This document shows, in pieces, positions 8,333 to 18,064 of a stretch of DNA of 43,832 bases (within the stretch, counting starts at the first letter, position 1; the number at the start of each line of letters is the position of its first letter). The stretch is taken from positions 1 to 43,832 of the forward strand of contig JABSQZ010000031.1 of NCBI GenBank assembly GCA_013215505.1, read 5' to 3'. Source of the DNA: Oceanospirillaceae bacterium (GTDB lineage Bacteria > Pseudomonadota > Gammaproteobacteria > Pseudomonadales > Balneatricaceae). The notes under the pieces are model-generated. The model did no database searches and was not told where the DNA came from. It worked only from the letters and a program-made list of their open reading frames with translations. The translations under genes and the position numbers were made by a program.

Positions 8333-10519
8333 ATGCCAAACAGAAAACAAGTTACCCGCCAATGGTCTATTGGTTTCTTTATTCAAAGCGCTGTCTACAG
8401 TGTGGTATTAATCCTCTTTATTATAGGTGCTGTCGCCTATTTTGGCACTTCAAGACTCAGTCAGGATTTAGATTTTCTACGCACTGAAATTACCACGGTG
8501 CAAACCGGTATGAAAGAGTCGATAGAGACCCTTAAAAGTTTAACAGGGCAGGTAGATAAATTATCGACGGCGGAGCAAGCGTATATAAAGTTAAGTGATT
8601 TAGAAACCAAGCTGATCGATAATCAGCAGGCAAGTATTGATATTGATCGGGCTCTGACTCAATTAGCGGAATTGTCTGAGCAAAGTAACAAGAGTTTAGT
8701 GGTGATCAATCAAGCGACCAACAAAATTGAGCAAAACTTGCTGTTGATCAGCGGACCTTACCAAAAATTACTGGATGCAGCTCAGGAAATTGACCGCAAG
8801 AGCATGTCAATTCTAGTCAATGCTTTCCAGATAATAAATAATGATGTTACTGCCCTGAAAACGGCGGAAGGCCATATAAAAACGGTCTTTAGGGAGCTGT
8901 CTGTAATCACTAAACTGCTGTCCAAAGTTACGGTGACCAAGGAGATGCGTAGTGATTTAGTGCTGATTAAAAAGAAGCTGCGGCCGCTGCGCAGTGCACT
9001 TAGAAAGCACAATAATTTGTTTGTTCCGGCGCAAAAAAAGGTCTCCGGGATAAAATTAATTGCCAAGGGCGAGGAAGTGGTTAGTTTATCTACAAAGATC
9101 AGCTTTCAAGCAAGAGTCATGGCAGAACAGGGCATTGTCGAAGCCCTGGACTTTACCAGTAAATCCAAGGCGCAGATAGACAGACAAAAAGAAGCCAGCA
9201 AAAAAGGCAATATAGTACTCAACCAATCGTTGGATCTGGTGAAAAATGCCAATGCATCGAATAGAGATCTTACCAGTTTACTGACCGTTAACCTGCAGGA
9301 GTTAGGTGTCTCCCTGAGCGTTATTCCGGATGTGTCCAGAGATATATTGAGCTCTATCAGTACGATGCAGGCACGGGTATCCGGGGATCAGGTCGGTCGA
9401 CTCGATGAAGTCAATACCCGCGCCCAAGATGCTGAGAAAAATGCACAGATTATTCCGGTACTGATACTGACCATCTGTATGGTTGCTCTGGCACTTAGCA
9501 CAGTGATTATTTTTGTACTGAGGCGCTGGATAGTTAAACCTCTGAGTGGCTTCGTCAACGGCGTAAAGAAGATAACCGGTAATGATCTGACCACTAGCAT
9601 CGCTGTACAGGGCGCTGTAGGTGAGTTAAAAGTGTTAATTGGCGACGTTAATCTGCTGGTTCAGGGCCTCAATGGCAATGTTAGAGACATGACCGACGCC
9701 GGGGATAATATAGCAACCAGTGCCAATAGTATGAAAAATGCCTCGTTGAAAACCCGTGGCTCACTGGAACAGCAAGAGCAGATAACCACAGAAATAGTTA
9801 CTGAAACAGAAAGTTTAACACACATGTTTAAAGCGGTTGCCGACAGCGCTTCGCTGGCGGTAAGCAACGCTGAATCCGCCGAGGAAGCAGTGCAATACAG
9901 TATGCAGAGCGTCAATGAATCGGTGGAAAAAATCTCCCAGCTTTCAGATACTATGCGCCTGGCAGAAGAGTCGATGTCGCTGCTAAAAACCGACAGTACT
10001 GACATAGGTGTGATACTTAAAGTGATCCATGGTATTGCCGATCAAACCAATCTGTTGGCTTTAAATGCTGCCATAGAAGCCGCCAGGGCCGGGGATCATG
10101 GCAGAGGCTTTGCAGTGGTAGCCGATGAGGTGAGACAACTGGCACAACGCACCAGTACCGCTACCGTGGAAATTCAACAACTAATAGAAAAGCTGCAAAA
10201 AAATGCCGAAGCAGGGTCGAAAACTATGTCCCAGGGCATGAGCAGCGTGCAGGAAAACGTCGTTGCTACTCAGCAAGTGTATGATGCTTTAGACAAGACC
10301 ACCCACAGCGTTGAAGAGATATCTAAAGTGAATCGTGAAATTGAATCTTCGACCCAATCGAGGATGCAAAGCGTTGAGGATATTTCAGATAAAATCCGCC
10401 AGATAAGCACATATACCCACCAAACCAGTGTTACGGCAGAAGAGAATGTCGAGGCAAGTGATAACTTAGATAAGACTTCTGCCAATTTGAAAGAATTGGT
10501 TTCCCGTTTTAAAATCTAA
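8333..10519 (+). CDS. methyl-accepting chemotaxis protein
   Basis: A 728-residue transmembrane chemoreceptor. The first membrane helix is at about 14-37, followed by a long, mostly helical sensor region (about 38-370) that may be periplasmic and resembles extended helical-bundle sensors rather than a Cache fold. The second membrane helix is at about 372-394. A HAMP linker follows, then the cytoplasmic signalling hairpin, whose tip reads [20 protein letters not shown] near residue 567 and continues as [20 protein letters not shown]. The tip is the CheA/CheW contact. No C-terminal CheR-docking pentapeptide is seen. The ligand is unknown. It is monocistronic and convergent with the GGDEF gene. 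Confidence 0.95.
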   Translation: MPNRKQVTRQWSIGFFIQSAVYSVVLILFIIGAVAYFGTSRLSQDLDFLRTEITTVQTGMKESIETLKSLTGQVDKLSTAEQAYIKLSDLETKLIDNQQASIDIDRALTQLAELSEQSNKSLVVINQATNKIEQNLLLISGPYQKLLDAAQEIDRKSMSILVNAFQIINNDVTALKTAEGHIKTVFRELSVITKLLSKVTVTKEMRSDLVLIKKKLRPLRSALRKHNNLFVPAQKKVSGIKLIAKGEEVVSLSTKISFQARVMAEQGIVEALDFTSKSKAQIDRQKEASKKGNIVLNQSLDLVKNANASNRDLTSLLTVNLQELGVSLSVIPDVSRDILSSISTMQARVSGDQVGRLDEVNTRAQDAEKNAQIIPVLILTICMVALALSTVIIFVLRRWIVKPLSGFVNGVKKITGNDLTTSIAVQGAVGELKVLIGDVNLLVQGLNGNVRDMTDAGDNIATSANSMKNASLKTRGSLEQQEQITTEIVTETESLTHMFKAVADSASLAVSNAESAEEAVQYSMQSVNESVEKISQLSDTMRLAEESMSLLKTDSTDIGVILKVIHGIADQTNLLALNAAIEAARAGDHGRGFAVVADEVRQLAQRTSTATVEIQQLIEKLQKNAEAGSKTMSQGMSSVQENVVATQQVYDALDKTTHSVEEISKVNREIESSTQSRMQSVEDISDKIRQISTYTHQTSVTAEENVEASDNLDKTSANLKELVSRFKI

Positions 10520-10528
10520 TCGGATCAC

Positions 10529-10559
10529 GCCATTTACTTATCGAGAGTATGTAAATGGC
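10529..10559. terminator. hairpin between convergent MCP and GGDEF genes
   Basis: A nine-base perfect inverted repeat, GCCATTTAC (10529-10537) and GTAAATGGC (10551-10559), with a 13-base loop, 9 bases after the MCP stop. There is no T-run on either strand, so its efficiency is uncertain; it could serve both convergent genes. Confidence 0.5.
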
Positions 10560-10629
10560 AGTCTGTTAACTTTATAACTGCACGTAGTAGAAACAGGGCT
10601 TACGTGAATCAACGCTTATCTACAAGCCT

Positions 10630-11874
10630 TTACTGAGCGTCGTAGACTATCCGGTTTCTGCCAGAATCTTTAGCCTGGTAGAGTGCCACATCCGCTTTGT
10701 TGATAAAGCATTGCAGTGACCCCGGCTTGTGCCAGGCGACACCTAAACTGACAGTCACCGAGAGTTCGCCGTCGGGAATAATAAAGCAATTTTCTTCGAT
10801 TTTTTCTCTGAATTGTTCAAAGTACTTGGCACATAATTCGATGGCTACATTATCTATAATGACAATAAATTCTTCGCCGCCGAATCTGGCGACAATGAAA
10901 CCCTGGAATATGTTCTGCAAAATAGCAGCCAGTTCCACCAGCACCGCATCACCGCTATCATGACCATAGCTATCATTGATTTTCTTGAAAAAATCTATAT
11001 CAATCAGAGCAATAACTAACTCGCTATCATCTGCTAAAGCTTTTTTGAACAGTTTCCGCGACTGCGTATAAAAATAGCGGCGATTGTAAAGTTTGGTTAA
11101 ATAATCTTTGTTGGCAGTATCAGTGATTTTTTTGAACAGTGAGATCTGCTCCATAGTTCGCAAGATCCGCCACTGGAACTCTTCGTGGATAAAGGGGGTA
11201 ATAAGAAAGTCGTTGGCGCCGTATTTTATGAACTGTGCTGATAAGGTCGGGTCGCTTGATGAAGACAGACCAATAATCGGGAAAGTATCTCTGCTGCGGG
11301 TTTGACGAATTTTTCTAATCAGCTGGATGCCGTTCATTTTCGGCATATTAAAATCGGTGATCAGTAGCTCAATCTGTGGATGTTGCTTCAATGCAACAAG
11401 CGCTTCTATTCCGTTCTCAACTTCGATTACGTTGAACAGTAAACGCTGCAGTTGTTTGCAAATATGGGTACGTAAAGTATGAGAATCATCGGCCAGTAGT
11501 ACAATGGTCTTTTTATTGTGTAATAACTGGTTAGCTAGCTTTATAGCGCTAATATAAGAGTCGCGGTTCTCTTTGTAGATATAATCTAACACCCCTCTAT
11601 CTAACATTGCCTTGCGTTTACGGTCATCCAGAGAAGCAGTGAGCACTATAGTCGTTATACCTGCTTCGAGCACTACATCAATGACTTCGCCATTGGGGGC
11701 ATCCGGTAAATGCAAATCGGCCAGGGCCAGGAAGTAATCTGACTTGGCGATAAACTCCTGTGCTTCTGCCATTGTCGATGCAAGGTCAAATTTACAGCTC
11801 AGCTCTGACGTCGCTAAATGCTTTATAACTTTTTGCATTAACGGGCTATCTTCAATAATTAATAATTTAGGCAT
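10630..11874 (-). CDS. two-receiver diguanylate cyclase response regulator (REC-REC-GGDEF)
   Basis: A 414-residue soluble protein with three domains: receiver 1 (1-115, phospho-acceptor Asp53 in ALADLHLP), receiver 2 (about 122-240, Asp174 in LLITDFNMPKMNG), and a GGDEF domain (about 255-414) with active-site GGEEF at 332-336, predicting c-di-GMP synthesis. The order is PleD-like. Receiver 2 reads FLITPF where most receivers have a lysine before Pro-Phe (Thr226 in that place), so it may be an adaptor rather than a switching domain. No RxxD inhibitory site is seen before GGEEF, so product inhibition may be absent. It is convergent with the MCP; the cognate kinase could be the large hybrid kinase downstream, but that is guesswork. 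Confidence 0.92.
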   Translation of the reverse strand: MPKLLIIEDSPLMQKVIKHLATSELSCKFDLASTMAEAQEFIAKSDYFLALADLHLPDAPNGEVIDVVLEAGITTIVLTASLDDRKRKAMLDRGVLDYIYKENRDSYISAIKLANQLLHNKKTIVLLADDSHTLRTHICKQLQRLLFNVIEVENGIEALVALKQHPQIELLITDFNMPKMNGIQLIRKIRQTRSRDTFPIIGLSSSSDPTLSAQFIKYGANDFLITPFIHEEFQWRILRTMEQISLFKKITDTANKDYLTKLYNRRYFYTQSRKLFKKALADDSELVIALIDIDFFKKINDSYGHDSGDAVLVELAAILQNIFQGFIVARFGGEEFIVIIDNVAIELCAKYFEQFREKIEENCFIIPDGELSVTVSLGVAWHKPGSLQCFINKADVALYQAKDSGRNRIVYDAQ

Positions 11875-12049
11875 AAGTTACATCCGCTGTAGATGCTTAA
11901 TTATAATGAATTTTTTTGATTCGGATATAAGATAAATGTTTAATTCTAAAAAAATAAGCCATTATTTATGCAATGATAATCACTAACAATGACAAGCACC
12001 CTGGCAGGGACATGAGTTGCTTTTCTGACTATATTTTATACAGCAGCTA

Positions 12050-12078
12050 TCGACCTTACAGTAAAAGACCTATATAAT
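12050..12078 (+). promoter_or_regulatory. predicted sigma70 promoter of ybiT
   Basis: TCGACC (12050-12055) and a perfect TATAAT (12073-12078) are separated by 17 bases, predicting a start near 12085 and a leader of about 80 bases before the TTG start codon. Confidence 0.6.
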
Positions 12079-12165
12079 TTGCGCCCTAAATAATCCACTC
12101 GATTGTCTGTGCTAGAAATTTTAAACTAGGACAGCGCAAATCAATCGACTCTCAGGTATACATCT

Positions 12166-13770
12166 TTGATCTCCACAGCAAATATCACCATGCAGTTTGG
12201 TGCAGAACCATTGTTTGAAAACATCTCCGCTAAATTTGGTAATGGTAATAAGTACGGGCTTATCGGTGCAAATGGCTGCGGCAAGTCAACGTTGATGAAA
12301 ATCATGAGTGGCGAACTTATTCCCACCTCAGGTAATATTTCTATTACTCCGGGTCAGAAGCTCGGTTGCTTATCCCAGGATCAGTTTGCCTTTGAAGAGT
12401 ACAGCGTTGTCGATGCGGTGATCATGGGCGATATGCCGTTATGGGAAGTTAAACAAGAACGCGATCGTATTTACGCATTACCGGAAATGTCAGAGGCAGA
12501 CGGCATGAAAGTCGCAGAACTGGAGTCTGAATTTGCCGAGATGGATGGCTACACCGCAGAGAGTCGCGCCGGCGAAATTCTGTTAGAGGCGGGCATCGCT
12601 GAAGAGCTGCACTTTGGATTAATGTCACAGGTCGCCCCGGGTTGGAAGCTACGGGTATTATTGGCCCAGGCGCTGTTCTCTAATCCCGATATCTTGTTAT
12701 TAGACGAGCCGACCAACAACCTGGATATAGATACCATCAACTGGCTGGCCGATGAACTGAACAAGCGCAAGAGCACTATGATCATCATTTCACACGATCG
12801 GCATTTCTTGAACTCAGTCTGCACTCATATGGCCGATATCGACTACGGTGAATTGCGTATTTACCCTGGCAACTACGAATACTTTATGGCGGCTTCTTCG
12901 CTGATTCGCGAACAGCTACACACTGAAAACGCCAAGAAAAGCGCTGAAATCGATGAGCTGCAAGCGTTTGTTAATCGCTTTGGTGCCAATGCTTCTAAAG
13001 CCAAACAGGCAAGTTCGCGCGCTAAGAAGATGGATAAGATCAAACTGGACGATGTAAAGTCTTCGAGCAGACGCACCCCGGGGATCAAATTCAGCCAGCA
13101 CAAAAAATTGCATCGCCAGGCTCTGGTTCTGGAAGATGTCGGGCATGGATTCGACGGCGAAACACTCTTCACGGGTGGTGATTTAATCCTTGAAGCTGGA
13201 GCCAAACTGGCCGTGCTGGGGGAAAACGGTGCCGGTAAAACCACTTTGCTACGCTGCTTAATGGACCAGCTCAGCGCTGACAGCGGTGACATTAAATGGT
13301 CGGAAAATGCCGTGGTTGGCTATTGCCCGCAAGATAACAGTGCCGATTTCGATTGTGATTTAACCTTGTTTGACTGGATGTCACAGTGGCGTACCCCGAA
13401 ACATGACGACTTAAAAGTACGGGGGATGTTAGGACGGTTGCTGTTTACCGAAAACGACTTTAATAAGAAAGCTAAAGTGTGCTCAGGTGGTGAAAAGAAC
13501 CGGATGTTATTTGGCAAGCTGATGATGCAAGATACTAACGTGCTGATCTTAGACGAGCCGACCAACCACATGGATATGGAGGCGATCGAAGCGTTAAACC
13601 AGGCGCTAAAACTCTACGAGGGTACGTTGATCTTTGTCAGCCACGACCGCGAGTTTGTGTCTAGTTTAGCTACCCGGGTCTTGGAAATTAAGGAGCAAAA
13701 TATGACTTATTTCCAGGGTACTTACGACGAGTTTCTGGCCAACAAAGAACTGCTGGCTAAAGTCGCTTAA
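12166..13770 (+). CDS. ybiT: ABC-F family ATPase YbiT
   Basis: A soluble twin-ATPase of the ABC-F class, a group that acts on the ribosome rather than in transport. The 534 residues show two cassettes: Walker [10 protein letters not shown] and GENGAGKTT, Walker [12 protein letters not shown] and [11 protein letters not shown], and signature [16 protein letters not shown] in the second half. A charged linker with many lysines and serines (about 240-310) lies between. The sequence follows E. coli YbiT closely, including VTMQFG-like and PLFENIS-like N-terminal blocks, QFAFEE, and [19 protein letters not shown]. The TTG start at 12166 gives an N-terminus matching E. coli YbiT; the next Met (12190) would lose it. 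A strong terminator follows the stop. Confidence 0.95.
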   Translation: MISTANITMQFGAEPLFENISAKFGNGNKYGLIGANGCGKSTLMKIMSGELIPTSGNISITPGQKLGCLSQDQFAFEEYSVVDAVIMGDMPLWEVKQERDRIYALPEMSEADGMKVAELESEFAEMDGYTAESRAGEILLEAGIAEELHFGLMSQVAPGWKLRVLLAQALFSNPDILLLDEPTNNLDIDTINWLADELNKRKSTMIIISHDRHFLNSVCTHMADIDYGELRIYPGNYEYFMAASSLIREQLHTENAKKSAEIDELQAFVNRFGANASKAKQASSRAKKMDKIKLDDVKSSSRRTPGIKFSQHKKLHRQALVLEDVGHGFDGETLFTGGDLILEAGAKLAVLGENGAGKTTLLRCLMDQLSADSGDIKWSENAVVGYCPQDNSADFDCDLTLFDWMSQWRTPKHDDLKVRGMLGRLLFTENDFNKKAKVCSGGEKNRMLFGKLMMQDTNVLILDEPTNHMDMEAIEALNQALKLYEGTLIFVSHDREFVSSLATRVLEIKEQNMTYFQGTYDEFLANKELLAKVA

Positions 13771-13786
13771 ACAGTCGGCTAATAGA

Positions 13787-13812
13787 GCGAGAGGCGGAGC
13801 CTCTCGCTTTGC
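13787..13812 (+). terminator. rho-independent terminator after ybiT
   Basis: Perfect 9-bp stem GCGAGAGGC / GCCTCTCGC with a three-base loop, followed by TTTGCTT, 17 bases after the ybiT stop. The following gene fragment points the other way. Confidence 0.85.
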
Positions 13813-13846
13813 TTCTACTACGCCATGGTTTAATGATCAGTTGTTA

Positions 13847-14236
13847 TCAGTCGATCTTAACCTGGTAAATTTGCGCAATGGCATCGAGCATTTTGTTAGC
13901 GGATATAATACCGCCAGAAGTATTCCAGAACGTATCGCTAACTTGATGTACTTTCCCCGCTTTAACCGCCGCTAAGTTTTTCCACATAATTTCATTCATC
14001 CACTCTTGCTCCAGCTCGGTACTATTGTGGTCTTTATCGTCCCATTTGAAATAGAAGATGCGATCGCCGTCCATCGCCGGGATGCGCTCTTTGGACTCAG
14101 TAGTTTCGGCAAAGCCCTGCACGTTATTACTGGCGGTGCGTTTAAATCCAATGTCTTTTAATACCCGCCCCGAGAAAGAATCCAGCTGCATCAGGCGTAC
14201 ATTATTGGCCATAAATCGTACCACTGAGATCTCTCG
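13847..14236 (-). pseudogene. remnant of a siderophore-binding periplasmic protein (FecB/FepB type)
   Basis: Only the C-terminal third to half of an iron-siderophore ABC transporter binding protein remains. The open frame of about 125 residues (from a GTG near 14224) contains VVRFM, DSFSGRVLKDIGF, RIPAMDGDRIFYF, and the ending TFWNTSGGIISANKMLDAI, all typical of the C-terminal lobe of this fold. Family-like coding (ISVVRFM) continues in frame upstream of any start codon to about 14236, where a stop codon ends it. The signal peptide and N-lobe are gone, so it cannot be an exported, functional receptor. Its cut end meets the cut end of the ATPase fragment within a few bases. Confidence 0.82.
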
Positions 14237-14239
14237 TTA

Positions 14240-14881
14240 ATTGCCAGATTGTTAACACCTGACTCCGGCAGTATCCAACTGGCGGGTAGGGACGTGGCTA
14301 GTTTCGCAGCGGCCGACTACGCCAGGCAATTTGCCTTTTTGGCACAGACTCCGGTAGCCCCGGATGAACTGACTATTTTTCAGCTGGTTAAGCTTGGCCG
14401 CTACGCTCATCAAAGCTTTTTAAAAGAGTGGTCCGTTGAAGATTCTGTGCAAGTAGAAAAAGCGCTGCGCGCCACGGGTATCTATGATCTGCAGGAGCGG
14501 AAGCTCAACGAGATTTCCGGCGGGCAAAAACAGCGCGCCTGGATACCTGTAGTGCTGGCGCAAGATGCCGATACCATTGCGCTGGATGAACCTATAAATC
14601 ACTTGGATATGAGCTATCAACTTGAATGTCTTAACCTGATCAGGCAAATCAATCGGGATTTCGGAAAAACCATTTTGTTAGTGCTGCATGATATCAATCT
14701 AGCCGCCCGCTATGGAGATCATATTTTTGCCCTAAAAGATGGCCAAATTATCGCCCAGGGTGCGCCCGCAGAAATTATTAACAGTGAACTGATTGAAAAC
14801 ATTTTCCAGGTGAAAAACCATATTATCCAAGACCCGGTGTTTAAAACCCCACTCTGTATTCCCATAGCCCCACTGCGTTAA
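14240..14881 (+). pseudogene. remnant of a siderophore ABC transporter ATPase (FecE/FepC type)
   Basis: Encodes about 213 residues from the segment IARLLTPDSG onward and keeps the Q-loop (FLAQTPVAPD), signature ISGGQKQRAWI, Walker B TIALDEP, and switch histidine VLHDINLAARYGDHI. The N-terminal part with Walker A GxxGxGKST is missing: upstream codons read DLSLIARLL and then hit TGA at 14225-14227. Without the nucleotide-binding loop it cannot work as an ATPase. Walker B continues as EPINHLD instead of the usual EPTTHLD, in line with relaxed selection. No permease gene is nearby. A TTG at 14249 could start translation of a shortened product, but I judge it a pseudogene. Confidence 0.85.
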
Positions 14882-14922
14882 CCGTGCTAAGTAGATGCTG
14901 ATAACCTGTATTGTATTTAAGG

Positions 14923-14971
14923 TCCAACTTCCAACTTCCAACTTCCAACTTCCAACTTCCAACTTCCAACT
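14923..14971. repeat. CTTCCAA heptamer array 3
   Basis: A partial unit TCCAA, six perfect CTTCCAA copies and two further bases, in the 111-base gap between the ATPase remnant and the lysR gene. It follows a gene 3' end on both sides. Confidence 0.97.
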
Positions 14972-14992
14972 GTATTACGTAGCTGTAAATCC

Positions 14993-15868
14993 TTAAGTGA
15001 CAGATAACTGATCCCAAAAAGCTTTTGCCAGGCTGTTTAAAGTATGACTTTTCAACTTGATTAAATACATTGGCACTTGGCTCTGGGAGTTGAAGTTTTC
15101 CACTTGCAAAGTGATCAATGCGCCACTTTGCAATTCAGCCGTAATAATGTGTTCCGGCATCCGCGCCCAGCCCATGGCTGAAACTAACAGTGCCTTCTTC
15201 ATCTGGTAGTCGTTGACATACCAGCGCTGGCCGCCGAGTAATATATTGACGTGATCAAAGGGGGCCAGTGATCCAGTGTCTGAGATCAATATATGCGGTT
15301 TGTGGCGCAACTGCTGATGGCTGACCAGCTCTCCGGGCTGGATGCTTAAATACCCTGGGGCGGCAACAGTCAGCATATTAATTTGGCTGATTTGCACAAA
15401 TTCATGTTGCTCACCCAGACCTATATTCGGGCCAATCGCCAGGTCAGTTTTTTCTAGCTGTAATTGTTCTAATACCCCTGATAAATGTTCGGTATTGATC
15501 TGCAGGCGCATTTTTTCATGTTCAGTTGTGAACAGTTTGATCTTTTCTAAAACGGGTGGCAGGGCACACATAGCGCTCAGTGATATAGACAGTAGAGGCA
15601 TATCGGCGCTGGCCAGTTGATGGCCTAACATCTCCAGGCGGTTGGCCTGTTGAATTAACAGTTTAGCCTGGCGATAAAATACTTTGCCTTCAGTGGTCAA
15701 TTCGGGCCGGTAGCTGTCTCGGTTAAACAAGCGCACCGCAAACTGTTGCTCCAGTGCTTTGACCGCGGCGCTGATGCTTGGCTGGGTTTTAAAAATAGCT
15801 GCCGCAGCGGCCCTGAAGCTACCCTGTTCTACCACTGCAAGAAATGCCTTTAGCTGTTCGTTAGTCAA
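14993..15868 (-). CDS. LysR-family transcriptional regulator
   Basis: N-terminal winged helix-turn-helix (LKAFLAVVEQGSFRAAAAA, then TQPSISAAVKALEQQFAVRL) followed by an effector-binding domain of LysR substrate type. The protein is 291 residues from the TTG at 15868, a normal length. A longer TTG start at 15904 would add 12 residues, but that stretch overlaps a palindromic operator (15886-15902), which argues for the shorter start. The gene is divergent from a TauE/SafE permease 131 bases away, the usual arrangement for a LysR protein and its target, so control of that permease and of its own gene is likely. The effector is unknown. Confidence 0.88.
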   Translation of the reverse strand: MTNEQLKAFLAVVEQGSFRAAAAAIFKTQPSISAAVKALEQQFAVRLFNRDSYRPELTTEGKVFYRQAKLLIQQANRLEMLGHQLASADMPLLSISLSAMCALPPVLEKIKLFTTEHEKMRLQINTEHLSGVLEQLQLEKTDLAIGPNIGLGEQHEFVQISQINMLTVAAPGYLSIQPGELVSHQQLRHKPHILISDTGSLAPFDHVNILLGGQRWYVNDYQMKKALLVSAMGWARMPEHIITAELQSGALITLQVENFNSQSQVPMYLIKLKSHTLNSLAKAFWDQLSVT

Positions 15869-15885
15869 AATAAACTCTGTAAGAA

Positions 15886-15902
15886 GATAGTTTAAAACTA
15901 TC
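15886..15902. promoter_or_regulatory. palindromic LysR-type operator
   Basis: GATAGTTT-A-AAACTATC has perfect 8-base arms around one central base. It sits between the divergent lysR and permease genes. ATAG/CTAT half-site echoes follow at 15916-15935. It fits the T-N11-A dyads bound by LysR regulators. Confidence 0.65.
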
Positions 15903-15999
15903 AAGATATTAAAAATAGCAATTATCTTACTATCATTAATTGGATTAAGCTAGGCCCACAAACTCTCAATACTATGACTTTCTTTAACAGGAGAAAACA

Positions 16000-16725
16000 T
16001 TGACTACAGCACTATTAATCATGCTCGGCGCGGGACTTATTACCGGATTCTCAAAATTCTCAGTCGGGGGGATGGGCTTGTTAATTCTACCGGTGATAAT
16101 GATCGCTTTTCCGGGGCCCCAGGCTCTGGGTATTATATTGCCCATGTATATCATTACCGATGTGCTGGCGGTGATTAGCTATAGAAAGAACATCCACTGG
16201 CCACTGATAGCGCGGCTGTTACCGGTTTGTCTGTTCGGGGTCGTGTTGGGAGGCTGGTTATTGGCGAGCATCAACCCCGGTCAATTCAGCTGGTTGCTGG
16301 GCCTGATGATAGTGTCAATGTTAGTGTTAGGGGTAGTGCTGGATAACACTAAATCCAATCTGATGCGTCATCCTGTCAGTGGCTACTTGACTAGTCTGTT
16401 AGGCGGTTTTGTCAGCCTGACCTCAAACGCCGCCGGGCCCATTTTTAGTCTTTATTTTATGGAGCAAAAACTCTCCAAAGAAACCTATATCAGCACCCGT
16501 GCCTGGGCTTTTTTACTGCTGAATTTTGCCAAAGTACCGATGCTGTTTGCACTGGGTCTGCTGAGCATCGAATCGACTATCATCAGCTTGCAAAGTATCC
16601 CCGGATTAGTGATAGGTGCCTGTATCGGCTATTGGCTGCTGGGTAAACTAAAGCTGATACAGTTTAAATGGCTGATCAGAATTATGGCTTCGCTGGCGGC
16701 CATTAAGCTGCTGTTGGTCGGTTAG
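16000..16725 (+). CDS. TauE/SafE-family sulfite/organic anion permease
   Basis: A 241-residue membrane protein with about seven or eight hydrophobic helices. Two related halves are seen: an N-terminal block GLITGFSKFSVGGMGLLILP and an internal block LLGGFVSLTSNAAGPIFSLY, the paired glycine-rich signature of the TauE/SafE (DUF81) family. Members export or import sulfite, sulfoacetate and other anions; the substrate here is unknown. The start is a TTG at 16000 with CAGGAG upstream. It is divergent from a LysR regulator that probably controls it. Confidence 0.88.
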   Translation: MTTALLIMLGAGLITGFSKFSVGGMGLLILPVIMIAFPGPQALGIILPMYIITDVLAVISYRKNIHWPLIARLLPVCLFGVVLGGWLLASINPGQFSWLLGLMIVSMLVLGVVLDNTKSNLMRHPVSGYLTSLLGGFVSLTSNAAGPIFSLYFMEQKLSKETYISTRAWAFLLLNFAKVPMLFALGLLSIESTIISLQSIPGLVIGACIGYWLLGKLKLIQFKWLIRIMASLAAIKLLLVG

Positions 16726-16884
16726 GGCGCTGCGAACAGACCATTGTGCTGTTCACCTTACCGAGCATTTGATTACTCAGGCGTTCATAGAGAAGGGCAT
16801 AGTCTTATTACATGTTCTTAAGCATAAAGACGCTATTCGCTGACTTAGTTATTACGTAGAATAGAAGCTGTACATTATTGGGAG

Positions 16885-17229
16885 ATGCCAGATATGGAAG
16901 CGCTATCTAAACAAAACTGTAGTGCCTGTGATGCCAGTGCCAATTTACTGAGCACTAGCGGAATAGCTGCTCTCATGCCCAAAGTTTCAGGGTGGGAGTT
17001 ACTTGAACAAGAGGGCATTAAAAAGCTCAGTCGGAAATTTCCTACCGGTAAATATAGCCAGTCAGTGGCTTTCACCAATGCAGTTGCCGAGCTGGCACAG
17101 AGCGTCAATCATCATCCGCAGATTGTTTTGGAATATGCCTCAGTCACGGTCATCTGGTGGAGCCATAATATTCAGGGGTTACACAAGAATGATTTTATTA
17201 TGGCGGCAAAAACCTCGGAACTTTTTTAG
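16885..17229 (+). CDS. phhB: pterin-4a-carbinolamine dehydratase
   Basis: Recycles the pterin cofactor by dehydrating 4a-hydroxytetrahydropterin, normally for phenylalanine hydroxylase. The 114 residues match PhhB size. The catalytic region reads AFTNAVAELAQSVNHHPQI, and the C-terminus VTVIWWSHNIQGLHKNDFIM holds the second family motif. An N-terminal pair of cysteines (NCSACDA) is as in Pseudomonas PhhB. Two Met codons (16885 and 16894) are possible starts; GGGA lies just before the first. No phenylalanine hydroxylase gene is in this window, so the enzyme is either an orphan or serves pterin recycling elsewhere. Confidence 0.93.
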   Translation: MPDMEALSKQNCSACDASANLLSTSGIAALMPKVSGWELLEQEGIKKLSRKFPTGKYSQSVAFTNAVAELAQSVNHHPQIVLEYASVTVIWWSHNIQGLHKNDFIMAAKTSELF

Positions 17230-17238
17230 CACTTAGCA

Positions 17239-18063
17239 CTAGTGATTGCCGTTGTCCTGTTGCTCGATTGGGCTGTCACTGCCAGCCTGTTTCTTTTTCT
17301 GAGCTGGCAACAGCGCGTTAAGCAGATCCAGCGGTAGCGGGAATAAAATGGTAGAGGTCTTTTCCCCGGCTATTTCAGTCAGTGTCTGCAGATAACGCAG
17401 CAAGATGGCATTGGGCTCGACCGCCAGTTTACTGGCAGCTTCGACCAGTTTATCTGCCGCTTCTGTCTCACCGGAGGCGTGGATAACTTTAGCGCGCCGG
17501 GTGCGTTCGGCCTCGGCCTGACGGGCAATTGCCCTGATCATCGTCTCATTCAGATCGACGTGTTTTATTTCGACGTTGGACACTTTAATCCCCCAGCCGT
17601 CGGTTCGGGCGTCGAGGATACCCCGAATATCGGTATTTAACATATCGCGGTTGGCCAGCATTTCGTCCAGTTCGTGCTGTCCTAGAACCGAGCGCAAAGT
17701 GGTTTGTGCCAGCTGCGAGGTCGCCTGCAAAAAATCTTCGACGTTGATGATAGCTTTTTGTGAATCTATCACCCTAAAGTAGATAACCGCATTCACCCGC
17801 ACTGAGACGTTGTCGCGGCTGATAACATCCTGGCTCGGGACATCCATCACCACGGTACGTAAATCTACCCGCACCATTTGCTGAATAATGGGGATGACTA
17901 TGATTAGTCCCGGACCTTTAACCCTTTCAAAGCGACCCAGGAAAAAGATAACGCCGCGTTCATACTCGCGCAGCACCCGAAACATGCTGATCATAATAGA
18001 GAGCAAGATGAAAACAATGATGCCGATCAGCAGCATATTAGTGTCGATAATCAGGCCTGGCAT
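17239..18063 (-). CDS. slipin/stomatin-type SPFH membrane protein
   Basis: A 274-residue protein with an N-terminal membrane helix (about 10-28), then an SPFH domain: [40 protein letters not shown] and the helix ending with [20 protein letters not shown] low-complexity lysine- and glutamine-rich tail follows. Slipins form membrane scaffolds and usually pair with NfeD. Here the nfeD gene ends one base before the start codon, and GGAGG within the nfeD end serves as the Shine-Dalgarno, so the two are translationally coupled. In archaea the NfeD protease cleaves the slipin C-terminus; a similar partnership is inferred. Confidence 0.92.
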   Translation of the reverse strand: MPGLIIDTNMLLIGIIVFILLSIMISMFRVLREYERGVIFFLGRFERVKGPGLIIVIPIIQQMVRVDLRTVVMDVPSQDVISRDNVSVRVNAVIYFRVIDSQKAIINVEDFLQATSQLAQTTLRSVLGQHELDEMLANRDMLNTDIRGILDARTDGWGIKVSNVEIKHVDLNETMIRAIARQAEAERTRRAKVIHASGETEAADKLVEAASKLAVEPNAILLRYLQTLTEIAGEKTSTILFPLPLDLLNALLPAQKKKQAGSDSPIEQQDNGNH

Positions 18064-18064
18064 A

